DNA of 34,288 nt from a virus: the IMG/VR virus record IMGVR_UViG_3300025120_000247, positions 1 through 34,288 of that record; one strand, written 5' to 3'. The notes under the pieces are model-generated. The model saw only the letters and a list, made by a program, of their open reading frames with translations, ran no database searches and was not told the DNA's origin. Positions 16,556-24,700 of the stretch are shown in pieces (positions within the stretch are counted from its first letter, which is position 1; the number at the start of each line of letters is the position of its first letter). Made by a program: the position numbers and the translations under genes.

Positions 16556-16559
16556 TCCT
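16556..16559 (-). promoter_or_regulatory. Ribosome binding site deciding the start at 16549
   Basis: AGGA on the minus strand, 6 nt from the ATG at 16549-16547. It favours this ATG over the in-frame ATG at 16576. Confidence 0.55.
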
Positions 16560-16560
16560 A

Positions 16561-16589
16561 TGTACAAATGAGTCATTATATGGTATAAT
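16561..16589 (+). promoter_or_regulatory. Candidate rightward promoter, extended -10
   Basis: TGTACA (16561-16566), a 17-nt spacer and TATAAT (16584-16589) preceded by TGG, an extended -10 form. The -35 matches TTGACA at 4 of 6 positions. It would drive the plus-strand operon starting at 16639 with a leader of about 43 nt. Its -10 is the mirror of the leftward -10, with three bases (TGG) between them. Confidence 0.55.
16575..16580 (-). promoter_or_regulatory. Candidate -10 box of the leftward promoter
   Basis: TATAAT on the minus strand, matching the sigma70 -10 consensus exactly. The -35 position (about 16598-16603, TTATAT) is a poor match. Transcription would begin near 16568, giving a leader of about 18 nt that contains the AGGA site of the 480-aa gene. 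The region 16550-16638 is the only non-coding stretch of note in the window. Confidence 0.5.
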
Positions 16590-16638
16590 ACTACTATATA
16601 TAACCATGATAAATATAGTAAAGAGAGAATTAATAATT

Positions 16639-17337
16639 ATGAATTTTTACACGTTGAAGTGGGGTGACAAGTACGACCCTAAATACGTAAACAGACTTTA
16701 CGGCAGCCTAAAAAAGCATTATCATAAACCTTTTACTCTTACTTGCTATACTGATAACTCAAAACAAATTAGAAAAGAAGTAAAAGTAAAAGACATTAAT
16801 GTGTTAAGAAAGTTTAACACTGATCGAGTGTTTACTTATGAGAAATTAATCCTTATGGAAAAACACAAAGAAGGTGTATGGCTTGACTTAGATATTTTGA
16901 TTCATGATGATATTACATGTATGGCTGACGATCCTGCAGATTTTAAAATGATTTGGAATTATTGGAATCCGTATTGGGCGAAATCTGGAAGATGGTATGG
17001 TAAAGGTGTTTCGTGTCATGTGAATAGTTCTTTTGTAAAATGGAATAATCCAGAATGGTTAATAAAATTTACAAATGATAATTGGAACAAGATTGAATTT
17101 ACTTATAAATCTTTAGACAAGTATTTATTTTATCAACATGCAAGAAACGATAGACTAAAGTATTGGGATAAAGAATTAGTAAGTAATTATAATGTTCAAG
17201 GTAGAAAACTCCCTGGAAAAATTACTATATTTAATACTTCGCACAAATATAATAATAAAGGTATTGCAGATGATTTAGTTGAATTACACGAAGCAGATTA
17301 CAGAGTAACTAAATTATGGGAAAGCTACGATGATTGA
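16639..17337 (+). CDS. DxD glycosyltransferase-like protein
   Basis: 232 aa from the ATG at 16639, chosen because FYTLKWGDKYDPKYVNRLY is a natural N-terminal beta strand and a purine-rich AGAGAG lies upstream; ATG 16606 in frame is an alternative. WLDLDILI (D83, D85) is a DxD site, and YTDNSKQIRK and KLILMEKHKEG resemble GT8-like sugar transferases. It is the first gene of the rightward operon. It shows weak similarity in layout to the two later glycosyltransferase-like genes. The acceptor is unknown; it may act on the same molecule as the leftward cluster. Confidence 0.65.
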   Translation: MNFYTLKWGDKYDPKYVNRLYGSLKKHYHKPFTLTCYTDNSKQIRKEVKVKDINVLRKFNTDRVFTYEKLILMEKHKEGVWLDLDILIHDDITCMADDPADFKMIWNYWNPYWAKSGRWYGKGVSCHVNSSFVKWNNPEWLIKFTNDNWNKIEFTYKSLDKYLFYQHARNDRLKYWDKELVSNYNVQGRKLPGKITIFNTSHKYNNKGIADDLVELHEADYRVTKLWESYDD

Positions 17338-17770
17338 TAATCCTGCACTAAGCTATAATAATTTCCTAAGAATTTTAATTCAATATAATAAAATTAAATT
17401 TTTAGCATGCGGAGATATTCAAGACACTCTTATTAAATTAAGAAGTATGGACATCGATGCAACAGCAATTGATTATGATCCTAAATATAAAAATACACCA
17501 AATTATGTAAATAAAGATTTTGTATTTGACGATGTTGATTTAGATGCAGACTTAATTGTTCACACTAATATCGAAAAAACTTATGCAGTTGAATTTAAAT
17601 CAGGTACAGACGTAATATTAATAGGAGATAACGATGAGCATAACGGTGATTGCATACCAATATTTTCTGCAGATCAAATAATTAAATTATATAATGTAAA
17701 AAAAGTGTATGAAAAGGGTCCTGATGGTGAGGATAATCCAACACACTTTTTTGTTTATGGAAAAATATGA
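17330..17770 (+). CDS. Rossmann-like protein of unknown function
   Basis: 146 aa. IKFLACGDIQDTLIKLRSMD followed by ATAIDYDP resembles the nucleotide/SAM-binding first strands of class I methyltransferases, and VFDDVDLDADLIVHTN could be the next strand. The protein is short for a complete methyltransferase. It overlaps its upstream neighbour by 8 nt and its downstream neighbour by 4 nt (ATGA), so it may work with the next gene, which also looks methyltransferase-like. No function is claimed. Confidence 0.55.
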   Translation: MIDNPALSYNNFLRILIQYNKIKFLACGDIQDTLIKLRSMDIDATAIDYDPKYKNTPNYVNKDFVFDDVDLDADLIVHTNIEKTYAVEFKSGTDVILIGDNDEHNGDCIPIFSADQIIKLYNVKKVYEKGPDGEDNPTHFFVYGKI

Positions 17771-18399
17771 AACTAGAATATTCTAAAATTTTAAAATGGT
17801 TTAGATATAATTGTCAAGACCAAATGGATAGACTCTTTGATAGTTTATCACCAAATCAAATTCAATGTAAAGAGTGGTTAATTGAAAGTTTAGATAAAGT
17901 TCAAATTCCACGTGATGAATTCGGTAAATTTAATATCGAAATTGTTGGAGGGTGGTATGGTTATCCTCTTATTGATTTACTATATCAAAAGTATGGTGAT
18001 AAGATTAATCGTATTGATATATTCGAATTAGATGAGTTTGCATGCAGAGCAATCAACAAATACAATTGCATATTTAAAAACTGGCATGTTAGAGTATTTC
18101 ATCAAGATTATTTTACGTATCAAGAAAAACGACGTACTCATATGATTATTAATACGTCATGCGAACATATGTGGGATATGTCAACAAATAAAGATTGTTA
18201 TGAATCACCTGAAAGAACACTATTAGTTTTACAATCTAATAATAAAACAAACGAACCTGATCATACTAATTGTGTAACTAGTTGCCAAGAACTTTTAGAA
18301 AAAAATGAATTAAAAGAAATGTTTGGCGATTGGAAGCGCATGAATGAAGGAACTCCAGATAAATATATTAGATTTATGGCTATGGGCAAATGGAAATAG
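17767..18399 (+). CDS. Possible SAM-dependent methyltransferase-like protein
   Basis: 210 aa. IEIVGGWYGYPLIDLLYQKY then RIDIFELDEFACRAINKYN resembles motif I and the acidic end of strand 2 in class I methyltransferases, and HMIINTSCEHMWDM could be the motif IV strand. This is pattern reading only. The protein is basic and Cys-containing but has no zinc motif. The start ATG sits in an ATGA overlap, and the end overlaps the next gene by 10 nt. Probably co-expressed with the glycosyltransferase-like genes. Confidence 0.5.
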   Translation: MKLEYSKILKWFRYNCQDQMDRLFDSLSPNQIQCKEWLIESLDKVQIPRDEFGKFNIEIVGGWYGYPLIDLLYQKYGDKINRIDIFELDEFACRAINKYNCIFKNWHVRVFHQDYFTYQEKRRTHMIINTSCEHMWDMSTNKDCYESPERTLLVLQSNNKTNEPDHTNCVTSCQELLEKNELKEMFGDWKRMNEGTPDKYIRFMAMGKWK

Positions 18400-18983
18400 T
18401 TTTATTAAATACTCCACCAGTTTACGGTCAGCAAGTTTGGGTGGATAATATCAAACACATGTTAGACAATAGCGGCCAAGAGTACGACAAAATTCATGTC
18501 GTGGACGATGTAATATACGGCGGTGTATACGATAAGCTTTCTTTGTTTACTCGTTTTCGAAAAGGACAATATCTCTATTTTGATCTCGACATTATTATCA
18601 ACGGTCCTATCGTTGATCTTTACACTACTAAATTTACTTTATTAAAAGCATGGTGGAGAGAAGCATTCCATACTCCACTAAATAGTTCTATTATGTCGTG
18701 GTATGGCGATCATTCGTATATTCACGATAAATTTGCAGAAGATCCAGATTATTATATGGTAAAATACCATAAAGGTATAGATGAATTTATTTACAAAGAA
18801 ATAGAATATGAAACATATGGAAAAGTTTGTGATTCATATGCATGGGGTGGTGGTAAACTACCAATCACGCTGTATAACCACGCAAGGGATAAATTATGGG
18901 AACACAAGTGTTCGCTGTCAGGACCGGTACCAAATATGGACCAGAATATGAACAGTACATTGATTCAAAAATACCAAACGTAA
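18390..18983 (+). CDS. DxD glycosyltransferase-like protein with overlapping tail
   Basis: 197 aa. YLYFDLDIIING (D65, D67) is the DxD motif, and GGGKLPITLYNH recalls the GRKLPGKITIFN region of the first gene in this operon, so the two are probably related. The last about 28 residues (after DKLWEHK) are read over the start of the next gene (88 nt overlap), have low complexity and no counterpart in the relative. They may be an extension after loss of an earlier stop. The activity is inferred from the motif. Confidence 0.6.
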   Translation: MEIVLLNTPPVYGQQVWVDNIKHMLDNSGQEYDKIHVVDDVIYGGVYDKLSLFTRFRKGQYLYFDLDIIINGPIVDLYTTKFTLLKAWWREAFHTPLNSSIMSWYGDHSYIHDKFAEDPDYYMVKYHKGIDEFIYKEIEYETYGKVCDSYAWGGGKLPITLYNHARDKLWEHKCSLSGPVPNMDQNMNSTLIQKYQT

Positions 18984-19561
18984 CGTGGATACGAGAAGAA
19001 ATTATTGGTAAACACCAATGGAATAAACTTATTCCTATGTCATTAGATATTGATGAACCTGTGTGTGTAATTGATATTGACACAAGTTTTATTAATGATT
19101 ATATGGACATGATTGAATATCCAATAAAACGTGGACAGTTTATAGCTGCTCAAGGTTGGTGGAATGATACATGGAAAGATGACTACAAATTACAAGGTGG
19201 ATTTCAAAAATATTATCCAAAAGATTGTAAATACATTTATAATAAATTCGTATCAGATCCAGAATATTGGATGGAATATTACATTAAAAACAAGACCACA
19301 ATAGGTCCTGTTAATGGCGAACAATATTTTGTAGAAGATTCAGTTAAAGAAAAGCTTGATCTTCAGTTTATACCTGCAACATGGATAACTCGATGGGAAC
19401 ATATGAGTCATTATGATTCTGAATGGTTAATCAGCGCTAATTTAAAGTATCCTGGAGAGTGGCTGTTTCTTGGAGGAGAATTTAACCCTGAGGTTCGGAT
19501 GGTGCACTATCTAGGACAACACCAGCCTCATTTAGCAATGCGAAAAGTTCAAGGGTGGTAG
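18896..19561 (+). CDS. Glycosyltransferase-like protein
   Basis: 221 aa, ATG at 18896 with AAGGG 7 nt upstream. FAVRTGTKYGPEYEQYI is like the N-terminus of the first gene (TLKWGDKYDPKYVNRLY), and VCVIDIDTSF (D60, D62) is a DxD-type site. The C-terminal EVRMVHYLGQHQPH, with two His, could complete a metal site. It is the last gene of the rightward operon. Its final 80 nt overlap, tail to tail, the terminal gene of the structural module on the other strand. Confidence 0.6.
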   Translation: MGTQVFAVRTGTKYGPEYEQYIDSKIPNVTWIREEIIGKHQWNKLIPMSLDIDEPVCVIDIDTSFINDYMDMIEYPIKRGQFIAAQGWWNDTWKDDYKLQGGFQKYYPKDCKYIYNKFVSDPEYWMEYYIKNKTTIGPVNGEQYFVEDSVKEKLDLQFIPATWITRWEHMSHYDSEWLISANLKYPGEWLFLGGEFNPEVRMVHYLGQHQPHLAMRKVQGW

Positions 19562-20015
19562 ATGCTTTTCTCATGGAAGCTTTCCACTTACGATCTTTCG
19601 AAGTTTTTACTTCAGGCAACTCAAAGATTTCTAATTTTAGTTTAAAAAATTCTTCAGGGTTTTTACCGAGATTAACAACTTCTTGTAATGTAACTGGCGC
19701 TGCAACAACTTGTTGTGCTGGTATTCCGCTGTCTAAATAATCAATAATTTCGTCAAAACGTTCAACAAATTTTTGGAACATCTTTTGTCTTAAATTTTCC
19801 ATTTTATTAAATTCATGATAATTTCTTTGTAGATCTTCTTCACTGTGTTCTTTTAACACTTCTTTAATAAATTTATTTTCTGGATTATAAGTATGCATCT
19901 GAATCGAAAGATTTTCGCCTTCAGGTTTATCATAATCTTTAAATTCGAGTCTAATCATTTGACACGAATAATCTGAAAATCTTGCGTTAACTAATCTTCC
20001 TTCTTTAGTTTTCAT
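19482..20015 (-). CDS. Conserved-looking hypothetical protein at the end of the structural module
   Basis: 177 aa, ATG at 20015 with AAGGAA upstream. The N-terminal part is beta-rich (RLVNARFSDYSCQMIRLEFKDY). The middle (about 60-100) is helical and charged (KEVLKEHSEEDLQRNYHEFNKMENLRQKM split over helices), consistent with a coiled coil. The C-terminus is Lys-rich then hydrophobic. I do not recognise a family. Position at the end of the baseplate/fibre genes suggests a virion or assembly role. Its stop lies 80 nt inside the convergent glycosyltransferase-like gene. Confidence 0.6.
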   Translation of the reverse strand: MKTKEGRLVNARFSDYSCQMIRLEFKDYDKPEGENLSIQMHTYNPENKFIKEVLKEHSEEDLQRNYHEFNKMENLRQKMFQKFVERFDEIIDYLDSGIPAQQVVAAPVTLQEVVNLGKNPEEFFKLKLEIFELPEVKTSKDRKWKASMRKASTTLELFALLNEAGVVLDSAPSEPQG

Positions 20016-20029
20016 TTCATTGTTCCTTA

Positions 20030-20971
20030 TTATGCAATCATGTTAAGATAGTATGTTGTTATAGTCGAAGCTGAACCAGACGGTGTACTCACTGCTCTGT
20101 AAAAATAATTACCGCCGGATTGTTGAAAAAGTTGAGAGTTAGTAGTTCCACTAAGCTTAGTATCTGTAAACGAGCCACGGTTTTCACCTGATGTGGATGT
20201 GGCCACAGTGTAATACAATCCACTTGACATCTTACGAGTTAAAGCTGGAAGAAGCACTTTTGAAATTAATTTATTTGCGTCTGCAGAAAAATCTCTTTGA
20301 ATTATATTTCCCGTGGGAGTTCCGCCGCCATCATCTTCTAGACCAACTGGAAAAATATCGGATCCAGGAACAGTGTCTAGTGCAGTTTTTACCCATAATT
20401 TATACGTTGCAGCTGTGCCTGAATAAAGTGTATCAACAAAGAACGAACCTTTATCAGTCCATGTACCAGCTCCACCAGAACTTGGTGCAGATGTTGAAAC
20501 TCTATAAGAACCAACCTCATTGCCTGTTCTCATATTAGTAATTGCTTGATCTAAAATAACTGCGGCTAATTCAGCTTCAGTGGAAAACGGTTCAAGATGA
20601 TCGTTTGATGAATCATAATAAAGCATTCCAAAAGAATTAAAATCAGCTGAACTTACTGCACTTGGCGTAGTACGATCTTGTCTGTACGCGTAACTTGTAT
20701 CAGTTTCGGATCCAACTCCTGGATATGATGGATAGCCTTGAATGATACCATCGTTAATACCTCTTTGAGTTGAAGTAATTTGTTGAGTAGCTGAAGTATC
20801 AGCTGCAGAACCAATCGATGTTCCACCAGAACCTGCGTAGACATATCCGTCTCCGCCACCACTTATTTGCGCAGCGTACGCGACTTGCAAATAATATATT
20901 GTTCTTTCTAGATTGGTTGACGTCATATCTTTCAATGTCGTACCAGAATATAGCATTGGAAATACTGTCAT
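20030..20971 (-). CDS. Putative virion structural / fibre-associated protein
   Basis: 313 aa. It starts FPMLYSGTTLKDMTSTNLER, a type of N-terminus I associate with structural genes of T4-like cyanophages, then a Gly/Ser-rich segment (SGGGDGYVYAGSGG) and a beta-rich remainder full of Thr, Ser and Gly. GGAGAA lies 6 nt before the ATG, inside the end of the upstream gene region (3-nt gap). No enzymatic motif is visible. It is probably a fibre or decoration component. Confidence 0.6.
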   Translation of the reverse strand: MTVFPMLYSGTTLKDMTSTNLERTIYYLQVAYAAQISGGGDGYVYAGSGGTSIGSAADTSATQQITSTQRGINDGIIQGYPSYPGVGSETDTSYAYRQDRTTPSAVSSADFNSFGMLYYDSSNDHLEPFSTEAELAAVILDQAITNMRTGNEVGSYRVSTSAPSSGGAGTWTDKGSFFVDTLYSGTAATYKLWVKTALDTVPGSDIFPVGLEDDGGGTPTGNIIQRDFSADANKLISKVLLPALTRKMSSGLYYTVATSTSGENRGSFTDTKLSGTTNSQLFQQSGGNYFYRAVSTPSGSASTITTYYLNMIA

Positions 20972-20974
20972 AAT

Positions 20975-21562
20975 TTATTCTCCAGGACCGTGTACTGTTT
21001 TTAATACAGAACCCGCGGTATTTTTAATTTGTATAAATGTAGAGTTTTTAAAACTTGCTGATGTTATTGTATTTATCTGAATTTTAGCTTCAGTAATTGA
21101 TGAATCTATCAATTCAGTAGTACCTACAGAATTGTTAGCCATTTTCGATAATGTTATAGCATTGTCTATAATCTTTTCTGTTGATATAATATTGCTAGCT
21201 AATTTAGCTCCAGTAACAGAAGAATCAACTAAAGTAAATGATGCTCGAGCTCCAGCTGGTGTTGCACTATCTAAACTAATCGTAGAAGTACCAACAAAGT
21301 AATTTTTAATAACTGCTGAGTCAGTTAGTTCAAGAAACCTATCGTCAAGGTTATTGATTGCATCTACTATACTAACAGCGCCGGCTTTGAAAGTTAGACT
21401 AGTTCTAGTTCCTAGATCAGAATCGATAGAATTAATTGCATGAACGAGTGTTGCAGCTGAATCAGCCAGCGTCGTTAAATCACCAATATCCGCACCCATT
21501 TCATTAGACTTAGTTACCCAAGTGTTAATAGGATCTGATAGGTTAATTACTGTTTGAGCCAT
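20975..21562 (-). CDS. Putative tail-fibre-like structural protein
   Basis: 195 aa. The region from about residue 105 contains repeated short units of the type SSVTGAKLASN, NAITLSKMANN, NSVGTTELIDS and SSITEAKIQIN. These are typical of phage fibre stalks with a regular turn-rich fold. The N-terminal part is Asp/Ala-rich and helical. It overlaps the 73-aa gene by 20 nt. A structural role is inferred from composition and location. Confidence 0.6.
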   Translation of the reverse strand: MAQTVINLSDPINTWVTKSNEMGADIGDLTTLADSAATLVHAINSIDSDLGTRTSLTFKAGAVSIVDAINNLDDRFLELTDSAVIKNYFVGTSTISLDSATPAGARASFTLVDSSVTGAKLASNIISTEKIIDNAITLSKMANNSVGTTELIDSSITEAKIQINTITSASFKNSTFIQIKNTAGSVLKTVHGPGE

Positions 21563-21764
21563 TTTTATCCTCTAATAATTGCTGCATCATTTGTTTCATT
21601 ATAGCAACATCATTACGAAGTTGTGCAAGTTCTGCTTGTTGTTCTTTCCAAATTTTCTTTCTGCCTCTAGCTTGAGCTAATTCTTTAGTATTAGTATTTA
21701 TTATAGCTCCACTTGGTGCTCTTACTAAACCGTTATGTCCTTCAACTTTAGTATATTTATTCAT
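21543..21764 (-). CDS. Small conserved T4-like phage protein, coiled coil
   Basis: 73 aa. It begins MNKYTKVEGHNGLVRAPSG, a start I recognise from small proteins next to structural genes in marine T4-like phages. Residues about 27-65 (KELAQARGRKKIWKEQ... and LRNDVAIMKQMMQQLLED) form a likely coiled coil. A one-base TAATG overlap links it to the 1713-aa gene. Function unknown. Confidence 0.65.
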   Translation of the reverse strand: MNKYTKVEGHNGLVRAPSGAIINTNTKELAQARGRKKIWKEQQAELAQLRNDVAIMKQMMQQLLEDKNGSNSN

Positions 21765-24700
21765 TATGAAACCAGTGCAATTGCTCTAAAATCTTTTATT
21801 ATCGGATGTTTTGCCGAATTAGTTGATGTCATAACAATTTTAACTTGAAACTGAGTAAATGCATCTAAATTACCAACTTGTCCACCAGCAAGATATTGAT
21901 ATTCTCTAAATATACTTCTAACTTCATCAGCTGGATTGTTTCCTTCTTCTGTAAGTTCAATATATGGAAAATCATTTAAATTATCATCAGCTTGACCAGT
22001 TTTAAAATAAACTCTAAATCCAGCTGCTGCCGGTCTGTTAGCAGCAAATAATATGTTAATTCCAACTGCAGGTTCTTCTAAAACTACAGGTATTGTAACA
22101 TGTTTAGATGCGTGAGATCCTTGACTTCTATCAGTCTCATCAACAAATTGTAATGGAACATTAAAGTTCGTTGTTAGTGATGCATCTTGTCTATCAATAA
22201 TATTTTCAGTAGCTGCAACAACTGCACGTTGTATATCAACGATTGGTGAAACTTTGGTATCATCAGTCGCAAGTGCTAAATTCATTTCAAACGAACGACC
22301 TGAAATACTATGCACAGCTTCATTTGAATCATTTAATATAATACTTGGTGATTGTAGTACATTTGTTTCGTTTAAAGTAATAGTACCAAATGCAGCGTCT
22401 TTTCCGTTAACTGGACTTGTATTTCTTAGGCTTGCATAAGAACTACCGCTTGTTCTCTTAACAGTAGGTGTTATAGTTGTTCCTGCTGAAGGTCTTAATG
22501 CAGCTACGTTTGGATAAAATTCATCGTACATTATATTACGAGTAACAACTGAATTACTACCACCTACTAACAATGTAGCTGCAGCGTTTGAATCAGCTGC
22601 AAATGCGAATCCAGTGTGGTCAACTTTTGTGACTGTACGTGATCCAATTATTCGATCAACAGTTGTAAACGCACCGCTTACATCTGAATCAAGAACTCCA
22701 CTACCGTCAGAATCACGAGCACCACTAATGAATACTTTATCATTTTTCTGAAGACCGTGGCCCGTCATAAGAACTTTAACTTCAGTTCCGCCTGAATCTG
22801 TTAAGAATGAAGGAGTTGGAAGAAGTTCTCTAAGGTTAGTTGCATTGCCAAACTTAGCGTTACCTGAAGTAGCAAACTCAGCTCTGTAGAGAATAAACAT
22901 TAAATCTCTTTCTTGATCAGGTGTCCATGTAAAACTGTTTTGAGACATAAAGAATGAACCAAGTGTAGGTTGCTGTGAAACACGAGAACCTGTAGTTCCA
23001 ATTAAAAAGTCGTATATTTTTGCTACGTGAACAGTATACTCGACTGTTTCTGCAAGAAGCACAATACAATATTCTCTACCCGGTGTTAGATATATTGGCT
23101 CTTCAAATACAAAATCTGTACCGTTTGATCGTATATTATCTAAATCATTTAAATCAGTAGGTATATTAACTTCTGATGGACCTAAAAATTTAACAGCACC
23201 TGGAATACGAAAGCTTGTAGGTATTCCATTTTCAACTGGTCTGACTTCACATCGAACAGGAACAGTTGTTGATTTAGTAGCAAAGAATATTCTAGTTTTG
23301 GTTATGAATAGGCCGTTTGGATGTGTGAAAGGATCAATAAAGAACGTTTGTGCTAAAGGTTCGCTTGGACCTTCAGCAGTACCTTCTCCAACTTCTGGTT
23401 CAACGAATACAGTTCTATCAATAATTCTTGTAGTTCTTACAGTGCTTTGTACTGTTTCAATAACACCTTGAGCATTATAATTAATTCGAGCACTACTGAG
23501 CGAGTTCGATTCGTTCTCGCCAGCGCCTGATACATCAAGTAATTTAAATTCTTGTGCTCCTGCTCTAAACTTATTAGATGCTGTGTTTGGAACAATAAAT
23601 GATCCAATTAATTGTCCAGTTGCATCTGTCTCTAAATTTTCAGTTCCTTCTGGGTGAGTTGTAGCATCGAAAAATAAGTTTCCAATTTCTACGTTTGTTG
23701 TTCCAAATCGAGTAAAAGAAGTTTCTCCTTTGGCAAAAGAATCAATTGCTCTTCTGCCTAAGTAAGGAAAGTAACGTGTTCTTGGTCTTAATCCTTGAGC
23801 TCTAAAGAATACTTTTCTTGATCTCATAAAAGGAATTAATTCCACAGCAATAACTCTTGTTCCAACCACGTTTCTTGTAGTTGTAACTTCATCAATAAAT
23901 GGAGCACCACTAAAAAGAGCATTTCTATTACCAAGCGAAATCTCTACTCTTCGTGTGTTAACAATTTCTCCGCCATCAACAACAATCTCAGGTGCTCTAC
24001 GTCTTTCAACCCAAGTGTCAGATGCTGGAGAAAGCTCTACGATTCCTTTTCCAGTTATAACTGAGAATGGATTGACATTTTCTGTTTCAGTCGCGAAACT
24101 CTGATCAAGAAAAGCTGGACTTGAATCTATCGGCAAAGTAACAAATTCACCAGTTTGTTCTAATCCTCTTTTGTTACCTCGAGATGATGTCGAGTTATCT
24201 GAATCATAAATTAATCGAATATCGTTGTTTATAACAAGAGGTCTAAGCACTCCTTGTGTGTTTTCAACTGATGCTCTATACTCATTTCTATTTACATCAG
24301 AAAATGTAAAGTCTCTGAATGTGTCTGCTATAAATCCAGATTTTAATCGAGACAGACCAGCTGAATCGATAACTGTTAAAGCTTCAGTAGCGTTTTCGAG
24401 CAGACTTAATGCTGTTAAAGATTCAAGATCTTCAATGCGGTTTTCTAGTCGCGCAATGTCGCGCATCGTAAAGCCTTTTGACTCTATAATTTGTGAACTT
24501 AAATCTGATTCGTTTAAAGTGTAACCATTTATATTAAAATTCTGTAGAGCAAGTCCACCTTCTGGAACAGCAGGTAATCGTGGGTTAAGATCTGGATCGC
24601 CTTGAATATATTCCATTTGGCCTCGAGGCAATGGTTTCTTTTCATCGTCTGCAGTTACTAGTACTAATCTATCAGCTCTTGGAAGATAATAACTTGCATT

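Noticed and set aside
16474-16638. Upstream extension of the first plus-strand gene to an ATG at 16474
   Set aside because: It would run antisense through the start of the 480-aa gene and through the divergent promoter; the ATG at 16639 fits the domain start.
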